Positions 41,241 to 51,038 of a DNA stretch of 64,000 nucleotides are shown here, one piece after another (position 1 is the first letter of the stretch; every line of letters starts with the position of its first letter). The stretch is taken from the NCBI GenBank assembly GCA_910578785.1, contig CAJTSJ010000009.1, forward strand, positions 23,214-87,213, given 5' to 3'. The notes beneath the pieces were generated by a model. The model searched no databases, had not been told where the DNA came from, and saw only the letters and a list, made by a program, of their open reading frames with translations. Source of the stretch: an uncultured Muribaculum sp. (lineage in GTDB: Bacteria; Bacteroidota; Bacteroidia; Bacteroidales; Muribaculaceae). The translations under genes were made by a program, and so were the position numbers.

Positions 41241-43607
41241 TCACGGTATGAATTTGGGCGCCAAGAAATAAAGCCCGAAAGACAGGCCCACGTTCCAGCG
41301 GTGGTCGGAGGTGTTGGCGTAGTTGACAAATGCCGAAATCTGTGCGAACGGAAGCGTGTACGAGGCATCAATCTCGGTGAAGAATGTCCGTGAAGCAAAC
41401 CAGTCGCCGTATTTTGCCCCGATGTTCAAGTATGGATTGTCTGAGCCGGAAACGTATTTCGGCAGCACCTGCCTGAACGGCATGAAGCAGTGGAACTGTC
41501 CGCGGAGCTGAAACATTCTTGTAATGCTCCATATCGGCTCGATGCCCACGGTCAGATACTGTGGGGCGCGCAACTCGGCATAAAATTTGTCGTAGGACGA
41601 CGGGGTGGGATGGAATGCTGGGAGCATGACCATGGTGGCTCCGTATGAGTCGAGAAGTCCACGGGTAGACGCCGCGAGGCGAGTGTCGATACCGAGCGAG
41701 AATGTGTTGCTGAGTTGCCAGAAGTTGCGGTAGTCGACGTTGAGCTGTGCCCAAGCCGGATGCGATCTGTCGTCGAGTTCCGATTTATGTCCGAGTGGAT
41801 AGAATGTGGACTTGCCGAACATCCCGGCTATTGATGCCGTAAATTGATGGCCGCTGACAGGAGCCACCCTGTTGTCGAGGGTGTTGTCCTCATAGCTCAT
41901 TTCGCCTATGCCGAGTTTGTGTACGAGCCTTGACTTCCCGAATTCGCCGGCTTCGATCTGCGTAAGCCCGTTGTAGAAGCGGTTGCTGAGCCGTCCGCCT
42001 CCTAACGTGAATTCGACTTTGCCGGAGTGCCGGGCTTCCATGCCATAGGTAAACTTGGCAAATGCCTGACTTGAAGAGACCACCGACTCGGCGTCGTAAT
42101 TGAACAGACGGCTGTTTTCCGGCAGGTTCTGCCTTGACATGACGCCTCGCATCAGTATGTATGACGGCGTGGATGTGCGGAGGTCCATGCGTCCGCTTAC
42201 CATACCGGCCAGATAGCTTTGCCCGATCCATCCGTCGATACTGACATTAAGCGCGTTGAAACCGGTTCGGTGATATGATGTCGACAGAAACAGCATAGAG
42301 TTGGACGAAGTGGCTATGTAGCCTCCAAGCCCCAGTGAAAAATCTTTTTTGGGGTCTACGAACAGATTCAGGTCAAACTGTCCGGAAGCCGTGTCCAGAA
42401 CTGCCTTCGGCACAAGGTCGCGGAAGTGTCCCGGCGTGACAAGCTCGTAGTATATCTGACGGGCGTGTTCGATGCCGAATGTATCGGTATGCTGAGGTGT
42501 GAACATCTCCCGTACATATTCGTTTTCGGCTTCCGACGCTCCGGTGGCTGTAACGGATTTGAATATGACTTTCGGGGTTTTGTTTTTGAACTGCGAACGC
42601 CTTGCTTCTACTTTAGCTTTAGGCTCTCTTGCCTTGATGCGGGTCTTGATGGAGTCCATCATGTCCATCGCGCAGTCGTAGCCGATGCGGTATATCTCCA
42701 TGCATTTCTCGAAGTCGAGCAGTCCGAACTGCTGCACCTTGACTCTGAGCTTTATGCCTTCTTCGTCTGGAAGAGAATAGTCGTTGTTCTGGATTATCAT
42801 GTCTTCGACCTGTTGCATGATGTTGTTTCTTTCCGGTTTGCTGTCGGGAGCGCTGACATCGACGCCTATCATCAGGTCGGGGGAAAATTCGTTGCGCATC
42901 ACGTCGACAGGAAAGTTGTCGTATATGCCTCCGTCATACACGAGCACGCTGTCCATTTCGATAGGTGTGAATACGATCGGAAACGACATGGAGGCTCTGA
43001 TGGCGTCGCCGAGCGATCCCGAACGGCACACAATCTTGTGTTTATGGTATACGTCGGACGTGACAGTCCGCAGGGGAACGAAGAGCCGGTCGAAATTTCC
43101 GCGGCATTGGGCCGTATATTTAGCAAATAGCTCCACAAACGCTATGTTCATCGGGAGCGGACTTATAAGGCTTGTCGGGAGTATGTCGTCGGTAGGTGAA
43201 CTTTCCTTGAAACTAAGATTAATCGACGCCCATCGGGGCATCGGGTCGTCTTGTCCGAAATAATATATGTCGGCGGGGTCGATGGTTCCCGTCGACCAGT
43301 ATCTGAACCCTTTTGACTGGATGAGTGCAAGCATCTCGTCGGGGGTATAGCCCGATGCATATAATCCTCCGACAATGGCACCCATTGACGTGCCGGTTAT
43401 GTAGTCTATCGGTATGTCGTTGTCTTCAAGTGCCTGAATTACACCGATGTGGGCTATGCCTTTGGCTCCTCCTCCGCTGAGTACCAATCCTATCTGCTGG
43501 CGGGCGTTTACAGCCTCCGGCATGAATAGCGCCGACATTAATGTGATTATGGAGAAAAGAAGCTTTAAGCGCCCGTTCTCGGCAATAGTTGAAACGATTT
43601 TGGCCAT
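41241..43607 (-). CDS. Patatin-like phospholipase with outer-membrane barrel (type Vd-like)
   Basis: 788 residues from the Met at 43607; 14 further residues are possible from 43649 but the shorter form starts with a normal signal peptide. Patatin domain: glycine loop GGGAKG at 45-50, nucleophile Ser74 in GTSMG, and the Asp of YDGG (Ser-Asp dyad). After about residue 320 come a POTRA-like segment (VIFKSVTATGASEAENEYVRE) and a long barrel ending GLSFGLYFLAPKFIP. This is the layout of PlpD-type autotransporters, a surface-exposed lipase. It stands alone. Confidence 0.88.
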   Translation of the reverse strand: MAKIVSTIAENGRLKLLFSIITLMSALFMPEAVNARQQIGLVLSGGGAKGIAHIGVIQALEDNDIPIDYITGTSMGAIVGGLYASGYTPDEMLALIQSKGFRYWSTGTIDPADIYYFGQDDPMPRWASINLSFKESSPTDDILPTSLISPLPMNIAFVELFAKYTAQCRGNFDRLFVPLRTVTSDVYHKHKIVCRSGSLGDAIRASMSFPIVFTPIEMDSVLVYDGGIYDNFPVDVMRNEFSPDLMIGVDVSAPDSKPERNNIMQQVEDMIIQNNDYSLPDEEGIKLRVKVQQFGLLDFEKCMEIYRIGYDCAMDMMDSIKTRIKAREPKAKVEARRSQFKNKTPKVIFKSVTATGASEAENEYVREMFTPQHTDTFGIEHARQIYYELVTPGHFRDLVPKAVLDTASGQFDLNLFVDPKKDFSLGLGGYIATSSNSMLFLSTSYHRTGFNALNVSIDGWIGQSYLAGMVSGRMDLRTSTPSYILMRGVMSRQNLPENSRLFNYDAESVVSSSQAFAKFTYGMEARHSGKVEFTLGGGRLSNRFYNGLTQIEAGEFGKSRLVHKLGIGEMSYEDNTLDNRVAPVSGHQFTASIAGMFGKSTFYPLGHKSELDDRSHPAWAQLNVDYRNFWQLSNTFSLGIDTRLAASTRGLLDSYGATMVMLPAFHPTPSSYDKFYAELRAPQYLTVGIEPIWSITRMFQLRGQFHCFMPFRQVLPKYVSGSDNPYLNIGAKYGDWFASRTFFTEIDASYTLPFAQISAFVNYANTSDHRWNVGLSFGLYFLAPKFIP

Positions 43608-43697
43608 AGTAAGTGTGAATATACCTTTATTAATGTAAAGGTATAACACACATGGCTCTGCAATTGTTGGGAATTATGTCTGTCTCGTGGACTTATA

Positions 43698-44546
43698 TCA
43701 GTATCCTGAATGGAACCGGATCAGGCCCTCCATCGGGGTCTTGCTTACTGTCTCGATGGAGGCGTCGAGAGCGGCGGCCGCTTCTTCGAGAACCGGGCGG
43801 TAGTGGAAGGCTATCGAACCTACAAAGCATACAGGCAGGGTGCGGTAGCGGTCGTACTGCGCTACGTTGCGGACGAAGAATGATTTGAATTCGTTCAGGA
43901 CCAGGCGGTGTATGGCCGGCTCTTCGATGTTTTTCAGCAGGAACGGAGTGACCGATGCCAGGAAGCGGTTGGGCATTGGCTCCTTGTAGACGCGCCGGAG
44001 TATGGCGGCGCCTTCAAGATTATACTCATCCATGAAGCGGTCGCACAGTTCGCGGGGAAGCTGATGCTTTAGTACGTCGCCTATAAGATGGCGTCCGAGA
44101 ACCGCGCCGCTTCCTTCGTCGCCGAGTATGTAGCCGAGCGGACTGACATGGTCCTTGATTTCCTTGCCGTTGTAGTAGCATGAGTTTGCGCCTGTTCCGA
44201 GTATGCAGGCTATGCCTTCTTTGTCGCCGAGTAGCGAGCGGGCCGCTCCGAGCAGGTCGGAGTGGGCTTCGATGATTTCAGCCGGGATGTTGTGTCTGAT
44301 AGCCCGTCGGACCGAACGGCATACCTCTTCGTCGACGCATCCGGCTCCGTAAAAATATATTTCATCAATGTCCGAAGCCGTTTCGCCGAGCTGTGTCATC
44401 AGTTCGTCGTCAATGTATTGCGATATCTCTTCTTCGGTTAGCATCAGTGCGTTAAAACCCGAAGTAAAAATATGCTTTACAACTTTGTCTTGATCAAGAA
44501 GCACCCATTCGACCTTTGTGCTTCCACTGTCAGCTATCAGTTTCAT
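43698..44546 (-). CDS. BadF/BadG-type ATPase, probable N-acetylglucosamine kinase
   Basis: A 282-residue protein of the actin/hexokinase fold. Phosphate-1 loop IADSGSTKVEWVLLD at 4-18, phosphate-2 ACILGTGANSCYY near 114-126, and GYILGDEGSGAVLGRHL near 137-153, typical of BadF-family amino-sugar kinases used in peptidoglycan recycling. A TAAATTTG -7 box lies at 44581-44588 (minus strand). The exact substrate is inferred. Confidence 0.82.
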   Translation of the reverse strand: MKLIADSGSTKVEWVLLDQDKVVKHIFTSGFNALMLTEEEISQYIDDELMTQLGETASDIDEIYFYGAGCVDEEVCRSVRRAIRHNIPAEIIEAHSDLLGAARSLLGDKEGIACILGTGANSCYYNGKEIKDHVSPLGYILGDEGSGAVLGRHLIGDVLKHQLPRELCDRFMDEYNLEGAAILRRVYKEPMPNRFLASVTPFLLKNIEEPAIHRLVLNEFKSFFVRNVAQYDRYRTLPVCFVGSIAFHYRPVLEEAAAALDASIETVSKTPMEGLIRFHSGY

Positions 44547-44580
44547 CTTTTCAATCGGTTATTATAAGTAAATCGGGGTG

Positions 44581-44588
44581 CAAATTTA
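44581..44588 (-). promoter_or_regulatory. -7 box of the BadF-type kinase gene
   Basis: CAAATTTA reads TAAATTTG on the minus strand, 35 bases upstream of the start. No correctly placed -33 element was seen. Confidence 0.4.
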
Positions 44589-44663
44589 CTTATAATAAAT
44601 GGAAGAAGACGTATTTTGCCGATAAATTCATGGATTTGATTTAAGGTATCGTGACAATAGAAA

Positions 44664-44687
44664 GGGCCGTGTCGTCCGACATGGCCC
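44664..44687 (-). terminator. Terminator after the ECF sigma operon
   Basis: GGGCCGTGTCG (44664-44674) pairs with CGACATGGCCC (44677-44687), including one G-T wobble. It lies 87 bases after the DUF4252 gene on the minus strand; the T-tract is weak. Confidence 0.55.
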
Positions 44688-44773
44688 ATCCCGAGTTGTT
44701 TTTGAAGCAATTATTGAAAATGTAATCTTATTAAATTATAGAAGTTCCTTTTTGGGGGTATTTGTCCGGTGTT

Positions 44774-45247
44774 CTAATCGATGAGTTCGCGTATGGCGTC
44801 AGGCTCGATATTGCCGGACAGATATATCAGTTTAATCTCGTTGCAGTCGGTGTCGTCCTGAATATATAATATCTCGGAATAACGCGACTGAGAATCGTTG
44901 GAGGCTTTTGTGCCGAATATTTCTGTCACATCGCCGTCGTCCTGGATTCGTGACAACAGTGTCATTGACGGAATCATGTATTTTATGTCGGCTCTGATTT
45001 TATCGCATGACTGGTCATTGTCCGATTTTAGGATTTCAATGCTTTTCAGTTGCGAGAGAATATCCAGTGACGAGATTGACAGGACATCTTCTGCCGATGA
45101 TATCATTGCAGATGAAAGATAGGTGTATTCCGTTTCCGGAAGCTTGGCCATCTGTTCGAAAAGCTGGCTTTGAGCCATGGCTAATGACGGAAATAGGGCT
45201 AATGCCATTATGGCAAGCTTTTTGAAAGTTGATGCTGTCGGTGTCAT
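44774..45247 (-). CDS. DUF4252 protein
   Basis: A 157-residue exported protein with a signal peptide (cleavage near SLAMAQ). The domain (EYTYLSSAMI, LKSIEILKSD, LIYLSGNIEPDAIRELI) is of the DUF4252 type found in Bacteroidetes beside ECF sigma factors. Function unknown; the tail of the protein is similar in shape to a small periplasmic sensor. It ends the operon that begins with the sigma gene. Confidence 0.78.
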   Translation of the reverse strand: MTPTASTFKKLAIMALALFPSLAMAQSQLFEQMAKLPETEYTYLSSAMISSAEDVLSISSLDILSQLKSIEILKSDNDQSCDKIRADIKYMIPSMTLLSRIQDDGDVTEIFGTKASNDSQSRYSEILYIQDDTDCNEIKLIYLSGNIEPDAIRELID

Positions 45248-45271
45248 CTTTTAGATTGTATTTGAATTTGA

Positions 45272-45856
45272 TTATATTCGGTTTGGTCGGTTGTCGCCGG
45301 GTTTGATTGTCATGGGAATATTTTCGGTTATCGATTCTTCGTCCAGACTGTCGTTGTCTATGGAGTCAGATGGCTCGATGGAGATTATGCTGTTGAGTAT
45401 CAGGCATGATTCTTCGATGGCTTTGTCGGCGTCGCGAAATTCCTGGGCTACTGTCATAAGTGCTTCGCGGGTGAAGCGGGAGGCTTCTTCCGGGTCTGTC
45501 ACCTCATAAGGGTTGTTTTTTGATTCTATAAATATAAATCCTGCCACGGAGGCCACTATTGCCACTGAGGCGGCTATGCCGGATATGGTTATCCATCGGC
45601 TCCCGCGGCGGCGGGATCTGTATTCCCTGTCCATGCGGTCGATTGTTGTCGATAGCGTGTGGGCCAGTTCTGGCGGTACATCGACTTCCGGACACATCGA
45701 CATGCCTTTGACGATGTCGGCATAGGACTGCAGTTCCTCGGGCAACTGCTCGGTCTCGGAGAGCAGGCGCAACAGCTCCCTGTCGTCGGACAAAGAACTC
45801 AGACCGCTTTCGTACAGACTTAAAAGTCGCTTGATGTGTTGGATGTTCTGATTCAT
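45272..45856 (-). CDS. Membrane protein, probable anti-sigma factor
   Basis: A 194-residue protein with one TM helix (WITISGIAASVAIVASVAGFIFI, about 87-109). The N-terminal 80 residues lie in the cytoplasm and would hold the sigma factor; the C-terminal part is acidic and periplasmic. Its start overlaps the sigma gene stop by 4 bases, the usual coupling of a sigma/anti-sigma pair. No zinc His/Cys motif is seen. Confidence 0.7.
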   Translation of the reverse strand: MNQNIQHIKRLLSLYESGLSSLSDDRELLRLLSETEQLPEELQSYADIVKGMSMCPEVDVPPELAHTLSTTIDRMDREYRSRRRGSRWITISGIAASVAIVASVAGFIFIESKNNPYEVTDPEEASRFTREALMTVAQEFRDADKAIEESCLILNSIISIEPSDSIDNDSLDEESITENIPMTIKPGDNRPNRI

Positions 45857-46350
45857 ATAATGTTGTTGTAAAGTTCTTTAAGTTTTCGCCTTGCTCTTGA
45901 TATAAGCTGCCTTACATTGTCCTCTTTCAATCCGGTGATTGATGCAATCTCGCTTATCGAACATTCGGCCTGCGACCTAAGTCTGATGACCTGTTGCTCG
46001 TTGGACGACAGCGACTTCATCAATGAGCGGACCTTTGACAGCATGTCGGAGTGTTCAACTCTGCTCGCCGTGTCAGAGTCGGGGTCTGGGACCATCGTCG
46101 CGTAATCCATGGGATCGGTGGCGAAAGTGCGTCGGCGCAGGATGTTTATGGCGTGGCGTTTTGCCGTGGTTACGGCATACGACCTGACGTCCTGAACGGC
46201 CGAAAGCTCGCCGCGGTGTTCCCAGAGCGATGCGACGGACTCCTGCACTGCATCAAGCGCGTCGTCGCGGTCGGCCGTGACATAGTAGGCCATGCGGTAC
46301 ATCGCGTCGGAATGCGGCAATATGAGTTGCTTGAAGGTTGTTGAGTCCAT
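45853..46350 (-). CDS. ECF-type RNA polymerase sigma factor
   Basis: 165 residues from the Met at 46350; the open frame continues 23 codons upstream into rarA but the family N-terminus begins here. Region 2: YRMAYYVTADRDDALDAVQE and VRSYAVTTAKRHAINILRR. Region 4: LSSNEQQVIRLRSQAECSISEIASITGLKEDNVRQLISRARRKL (given in parts by motif: NEQQVIRLR, SISEIASITG, SRARRKL). It probably directs its own operon. Confidence 0.9.
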   Translation of the reverse strand: MDSTTFKQLILPHSDAMYRMAYYVTADRDDALDAVQESVASLWEHRGELSAVQDVRSYAVTTAKRHAINILRRRTFATDPMDYATMVPDPDSDTASRVEHSDMLSKVRSLMKSLSSNEQQVIRLRSQAECSISEIASITGLKEDNVRQLISRARRKLKELYNNII

Positions 46351-46405
46351 CACAACTATAAGACGTGTCACGGACCCGATGTGTGACAGCCGGATTGTGG
46401 ATTTG

Positions 46406-47689
46406 TTATTTTTTAACATTTTGGCCCCATCGCGCCTGCTGCAATGCGCTCAGTTTGGCCTCGGCAGGGTTGTCGCATGGATGCCAGAATGCAGTGCCCT
46501 CGAGTCCGTCGGGCATGAATTGCTGTCGGACGAAGTTGCCTGGATAGTCGTGGGCGTAGAGGTAGTTTTTGCCGTAGTCAAGTTCTTTCAGCAGCTTGGT
46601 GGGAGCGTTGCGCAGATGCAGCGGTACGGGCAGGTTGCCGGTCTCTTCCACTTTGCGCAGTGCGGTGTTGATTGACATGTAGGCGGAATTGCTTTTGGGC
46701 GATGTGGCCAGATATATGGCACATTCGGCAAGCGGTATGCGCCCTTCCGGCCAGCCGATTTTGTGGATGACGTCAAATGTGGCGTTTGCCAGCAGAAGCG
46801 CGTTGGGGTTGGCGAGTCCAATATCCTCGGCGGCGAGTATCACGAGGCGGCGGGCTATGAATTCAGGAGCCTCTCCGCCGGCAATCATCCTGGCGAGCCA
46901 GTAAACTGCGGCGTCCGGATCGCTGCCTCTGATGCTTTTTATGAAGGCTGAAATGATGTCGTAGTGCATCTCGCCGCTTTTGTCGTATGCGGCCGGATTC
47001 TCCTGCAGGCGCTCGGTGACTACCTCGTCGTTTATGATTATGTTCTCGGACGGTGGGGTCGACTGGTCGAGCAAGTCGAGTATGTTGAGAAGCTTGCGCG
47101 CATCGCCTCCGGCAAACCGGAACAACGCTTTAGTGCTTTGAACGTCTACCCTGCGCTTCGAAAGCACCTCGTCGGCAGTTATGGCGCGGTTGAGAAGCTG
47201 TTCTAATTGCTCGTCTTCCAACGGCTTAAGCACGTAGACCTGGGCACGCGACAACAACGGTCTGATGACTTCAAACGAAGGATTTTCGGTGGTGGCTCCT
47301 ATCAGCGTCACGATGCCACTCTCGACGGCTCCTAAAAGACTGTCCTGCTGAGCTTTATTGAACCGGTGGATTTCGTCGATGAACAGTATGGGACGTCCTT
47401 TGGAAAACATGCTTTGTGCGTCGGCCTTGCATCGGTCGAGCACTTCACGCACCTCCTTTACGCCTGAATGCACGGCGCTTAAGGTGTAGAATGACGAACT
47501 GGTGGTGTTCGCTATGATTTTTGCCAGCGTAGTCTTGCCGACCCCGGGGGGGCCCCATAGAATGAACGATGCCACATGGCCGGTGTCGATCATGCGGCGC
47601 AGTATTGAATCGGGTCCTACGAGGTGGTTTTGCCCTATGTATTCGTCCAGATTGCGTGGACGGAGTCGTTCGGCTAAAGGTGCGTTCAT
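46406..47689 (-). CDS. rarA: RarA/MgsA replication-associated recombination ATPase
   Basis: A 427-residue AAA+ clamp-loader-like ATPase acting at stalled replication forks. Walker A WGPPGVGKTT at 45-54, Walker B ILFIDEIHRF near 100-109, sensor 1 LIGATTENPSF, and C-terminal MgsA tetramerisation region (DAAVYWLARMIAGGEAPEFIARRL). Length is normal. A TAATTTTG -7 box lies on the minus strand at 47727-47734. Confidence 0.95.
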   Translation of the reverse strand: MNAPLAERLRPRNLDEYIGQNHLVGPDSILRRMIDTGHVASFILWGPPGVGKTTLAKIIANTTSSSFYTLSAVHSGVKEVREVLDRCKADAQSMFSKGRPILFIDEIHRFNKAQQDSLLGAVESGIVTLIGATTENPSFEVIRPLLSRAQVYVLKPLEDEQLEQLLNRAITADEVLSKRRVDVQSTKALFRFAGGDARKLLNILDLLDQSTPPSENIIINDEVVTERLQENPAAYDKSGEMHYDIISAFIKSIRGSDPDAAVYWLARMIAGGEAPEFIARRLVILAAEDIGLANPNALLLANATFDVIHKIGWPEGRIPLAECAIYLATSPKSNSAYMSINTALRKVEETGNLPVPLHLRNAPTKLLKELDYGKNYLYAHDYPGNFVRQQFMPDGLEGTAFWHPCDNPAEAKLSALQQARWGQNVKK

Positions 47690-47726
47690 ACCGTAGTGGT
47701 AAATAATGGTTTATGCTGAGAACATA

Positions 47727-47734
47727 CAAAATTA
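47727..47734 (-). promoter_or_regulatory. -7 box of rarA
   Basis: CAAAATTA reads TAATTTTG on the minus strand, 38 bases before the rarA start codon. No clear -33 element. Confidence 0.4.
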
Positions 47735-47798
47735 AGAATTATGGCGGGAATTGCAGTGTATGTCGGTGTTAATTCTGTTTAATATGTTAATTTGGCAC

Positions 47799-47828
47799 TT
47801 GTAATTTCCGTAATTTTATATAACTTTA
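47799..47828 (+). promoter_or_regulatory. Possible promoter of the small membrane protein operon
   Basis: TTG at 47799-47801, a 19-base spacer and TAACTTTA at 47821-47828, one base off the consensus. The leader to the ATG at 47971 would be about 135 bases. Confidence 0.4.
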
Positions 47829-47970
47829 CCCGCTAAATAAAGAATGCCATAGAAGAAGTCAACTATCCGGCATATTGTCGAACTATTAACGTGCCTGAGT
47901 GTTAAAATGATATAAGAACTTTGGCTGTCAAGGCCATGTCATGTCGTAAAAACACTTTAAACTTTTTATT

Positions 47971-48246
47971 ATGAGTAACGAAGATAAAAATCTGGCTCCC
48001 GAACGTCAGGATGAGGCAAAAAAGAACGGAGGATCTCCACAGGCCGTTCGTAACATATTTGGGATTTTTATGATTCTCATCTATGTAGGCATGGGCGTAT
48101 TGTTTCTGATTGACTTCTTTGGTTGGGAAAATGCCTCATGGGGTTGGTTGCGTTATGTGGCCGGTGTCGTATTGATAGTCTACGGGTTTTGGCGAGGCTA
48201 CAGGCAGTTCTCCGGTATCGACCGAAATATCGGTGACGAATATTAA
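47971..48246 (+). CDS. Small two-helix membrane protein
   Basis: A 91-residue protein with a charged N-terminus (1-25) and two TM helices (about 29-48 and 57-75). It lies 33 bases before a PstS-like gene and is probably in one operon with it and the TPR gene. In Bacteroidales such a small protein is often near ExbB/ExbD/TonB-type genes, but none are present here. Function unknown. Confidence 0.7.
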   Translation: MSNEDKNLAPERQDEAKKNGGSPQAVRNIFGIFMILIYVGMGVLFLIDFFGWENASWGWLRYVAGVVLIVYGFWRGYRQFSGIDRNIGDEY

Positions 48247-48279
48247 ATATCTGCAAGGTATAAGAAAGTTGAACTATTA

Positions 48280-49266
48280 ATGATAAGCAACGTGAAAACC
48301 AGCATATTACTGTCTATAGCTCTGTCGGCTCTGCTGTCGATGGGGCTTGGTTCGTGCCGAAAGGATCCTACCAACACCAGTTCTTCGGGGCTGGCCACGA
48401 TAGTGTGCGACGATAGCTTCGAGAACATCATGAATCAGGAGATTGACGTGTTTGAGTATAACTGCAAGGGCAATGCCAATATAATTCCTTACTACGTATC
48501 GGAAAAGGCATGTGTCGACTCCCTGCTTGACTTGAAGACTAAGACTATTGTTATAACCCGCGAACTCAACGAGAAGGAGAAGGCATACCTGGAGGGGCAG
48601 AATAGACATCCGCGCTCCAATCGCATAGCTGTCGATGCCATAGCATTGATAGTCAATCCTCAGAATACGGTGGAAATGCTTTCTGTCAGCGAGATAGCCG
48701 ATATATTGACCGGAAAGGTGACCCGTTGGGATGAGCTTGAACCGAGCAAGTTCGGCGAGATTCAGGTGGTTTTTGACAATGAAGGCTCCAGCACGGTCAA
48801 GTATATGCGCGACTCTGTAATGGACGGCAAGCCGTTCGGACCAAACGTATATGCGCAGAACTCCAGCCAGGAGGTGTTCCGCCAGGTTCAGATGCGTAAG
48901 AATGCCATCGGTGTAATCGGTGTGAGCTGGATCAGTGCCGACATGCGCACCCGCGACCTTCCGAGGGAAGAGCGTATCAAAAGTCTGTCGGAACAGGACA
49001 CCACTGTAACGGAGTTTGACGCCAATGTAAAGGTGCTTAAGGTGCGCCGCGACGATTCATTGAAAGCCTATAAGCCTTACCAGGCCTACATCTACGACGG
49101 CAATTATCCGCTGTATCGTTCGATATACATGATTACTACCGGAGTCAATGGAAGTCTGTCGCACGGATTTTACTCGTTTGTGACCGGTACTATAGGACAG
49201 AAGATTATACAGCGCACAGGCGTATTGCCAGCCAGAGTGCAGCCCCGTATGGTCAACTTATATTGA
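48280..49266 (+). CDS. PstS-like substrate-binding lipoprotein
   Basis: A 328-residue protein with a lipobox (LGSC, Cys about 26) and the PBP-like fold of phosphate-binding PstS: AVDAIALIVNP, LSVSEIADILTGKVTRWDEL, VFDNEGSSTVKYMRDS, NAIGVIGVSWIS. No Pst permease or ATPase genes follow, so it is probably not a classical phosphate transporter part; the TPR protein next door is the usual neighbour in this phylum. Confidence 0.82.
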   Translation: MISNVKTSILLSIALSALLSMGLGSCRKDPTNTSSSGLATIVCDDSFENIMNQEIDVFEYNCKGNANIIPYYVSEKACVDSLLDLKTKTIVITRELNEKEKAYLEGQNRHPRSNRIAVDAIALIVNPQNTVEMLSVSEIADILTGKVTRWDELEPSKFGEIQVVFDNEGSSTVKYMRDSVMDGKPFGPNVYAQNSSQEVFRQVQMRKNAIGVIGVSWISADMRTRDLPREERIKSLSEQDTTVTEFDANVKVLKVRRDDSLKAYKPYQAYIYDGNYPLYRSIYMITTGVNGSLSHGFYSFVTGTIGQKIIQRTGVLPARVQPRMVNLY

Positions 49267-49314
49267 TAATCAATAGAAAAATCATATTCAAATCAACAAA
49301 ACAGATTAAACAAA

Positions 49315-50937
49315 ATGAAACTGAAATTTCTCTTTTCCTTGCTCGTTGCCGGAGCTTTGACAGCGTCGGCGCAAGGTTACAAGGACGGTGTTGAATACTT
49401 CAAGGCCGATCAGCTCTCTAATGCCAAGACTTTGCTTGAACGCAATCTCGGCACTGCCACTGCTCCGGAGGATAAGGCGCTTGCCTATTACTATCTTGGC
49501 GCAATCAACGTACACGAAAAAGACTTTACCGCCGCCCGCAAGAATTTCGAGCAGGGCCTTGCGGCAAATCCCAACAGCGCACTTAACAAAGTCGGTCTTG
49601 GCGAACTTGCTCTCATGCAGGGTGAGCAGAAGGTGGCCGAAGGCTATTTTGACGAAGCCAAGAAAATCAACAAGAAGGATGCAGAGGTGCTTACCGCCAT
49701 TGGCCGCGCCTACTTCAACACTGATCCGGTGAAGTATGCCAAGGAAATTGAGAAATATGACCAGCAGGCTTTCAAGGCCAACAAGAACGAACCCTCAATC
49801 TTCGTCCTGAGAGGTGACCGCGAAGCCGCCAACAAGGAGTGGGGCGACGCCGCCGCCAACTACGAGAACGCGATTCTTTATTCAAAAGGTCTTCCCGAAG
49901 CATATGTGAAATATGCCAACGCATACTTTAATGTGAACCCCGACTTTGCAATCGCAAAGCTTCAGGAACTTCTTCAGGAGAATCCGACTTCAGCTCTCGG
50001 ACAGCGCGAACTTGCTGAAAAATACTATCAGAACGACCAGTGGGCCATGGCCGCCAAGGCATACGGCGACTATATCAAGAACCCCAACCACTTCGAGGAA
50101 GATGAAATCCGCTATACAGTGCTTCTCTACTACGGACAGCACTATGACGAGAGTCTTGAGATCGCCAACCGCCTTCTTGCCAAGAATCCCGACAACATGC
50201 AGCTTCTGCGTATCGCATTCCTCGACAAGGCCGCATTGAAGGATTATCCCGCCGCTGAGGTGGCTGCTGAAAAGCTTTTCGCTCTTAAGAACGCCAAGGC
50301 TGACTTCTCCTCGCTTGACTATTCTACTTACGCTGAAGTTCTTCAGGAGCTCGGCAAAGACTCGCTCGCTATCGGAGCTTATGAAAAGGCCATCGAGATC
50401 AACCCGGAAAAGGGCGACCTTTACAAGGCTCTCAGCTCTGCATACAGCGGTGCCAAGAACTATGACAAGGCTCTTGAGGTGTTCCAGTCATTCATCGACC
50501 GCGGCGACTACGTGACCAACGACCTCGTGACGCTCGCAAGCCGCTACCAGAACGTGGCCGCAACTTCGGAGGAAGGTTCTGAAAAGAAGATGAACGCCAT
50601 CAACAAGGCTATCGAGACTATCTCGCAGGTTGCAGAAAAGGTGCCCGACAATCCTATCCCCGTCCGCAACAAGGCACGTATGATGCTTGTTAAGTACGAC
50701 AACAAACCTTCGCAGGAGATGGTAGACACCTATATGCAGGTGGTTGAACTTCTTGACAAGGATCCTGAGAACAAGACCAAGCGCGCCGACATGTACAACG
50801 AGGCCTACAGCCAGATTGCATCGTTCTATATCTCTGAAAAGGATATTCCCAATGCAAAGGTTTACTACGAGAAGGTTTATGAACTTGATCCTACCAACCA
50901 GGCTCTCCGTGACTATATTGACAATAAGCTGAAATAA
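49315..50937 (+). CDS. Exported tetratricopeptide repeat protein
   Basis: A 540-residue protein with a signal peptide (cleavage near TASAQ) and a run of TPR helical pairs through its whole length (ALAYYYLGAINVHEKDFTAA, SLAIGAYEKAIEINPEKGDL, PNAKVYYEKVYELDPTNQ). It is a periplasmic scaffold without a catalytic domain; codon choice looks like that of a well-expressed gene. It lies 48 bases after the PstS-like gene. Confidence 0.85.
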   Translation: MKLKFLFSLLVAGALTASAQGYKDGVEYFKADQLSNAKTLLERNLGTATAPEDKALAYYYLGAINVHEKDFTAARKNFEQGLAANPNSALNKVGLGELALMQGEQKVAEGYFDEAKKINKKDAEVLTAIGRAYFNTDPVKYAKEIEKYDQQAFKANKNEPSIFVLRGDREAANKEWGDAAANYENAILYSKGLPEAYVKYANAYFNVNPDFAIAKLQELLQENPTSALGQRELAEKYYQNDQWAMAAKAYGDYIKNPNHFEEDEIRYTVLLYYGQHYDESLEIANRLLAKNPDNMQLLRIAFLDKAALKDYPAAEVAAEKLFALKNAKADFSSLDYSTYAEVLQELGKDSLAIGAYEKAIEINPEKGDLYKALSSAYSGAKNYDKALEVFQSFIDRGDYVTNDLVTLASRYQNVAATSEEGSEKKMNAINKAIETISQVAEKVPDNPIPVRNKARMMLVKYDNKPSQEMVDTYMQVVELLDKDPENKTKRADMYNEAYSQIASFYISEKDIPNAKVYYEKVYELDPTNQALRDYIDNKLK

Positions 50938-50983
50938 TTGATTATGCAATATTCCCTTAGGCGGAGTAATGCAGTATAACTTA

Positions 50984-51020
50984 AAGTGCAGGGTTGCCCG
51001 CAAAGAGCTTCCCTGCACTT
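50984..51020 (+). terminator. Terminator after the TPR gene
   Basis: AAGTGCAGGG (50984-50993) pairs perfectly with CCCTGCACTT (51011-51020) across a 17-base loop, followed by GCTTT. It lies just before ruvA. Confidence 0.7.
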
Positions 51021-51038
51021 GCTTTATGATGGAAAATC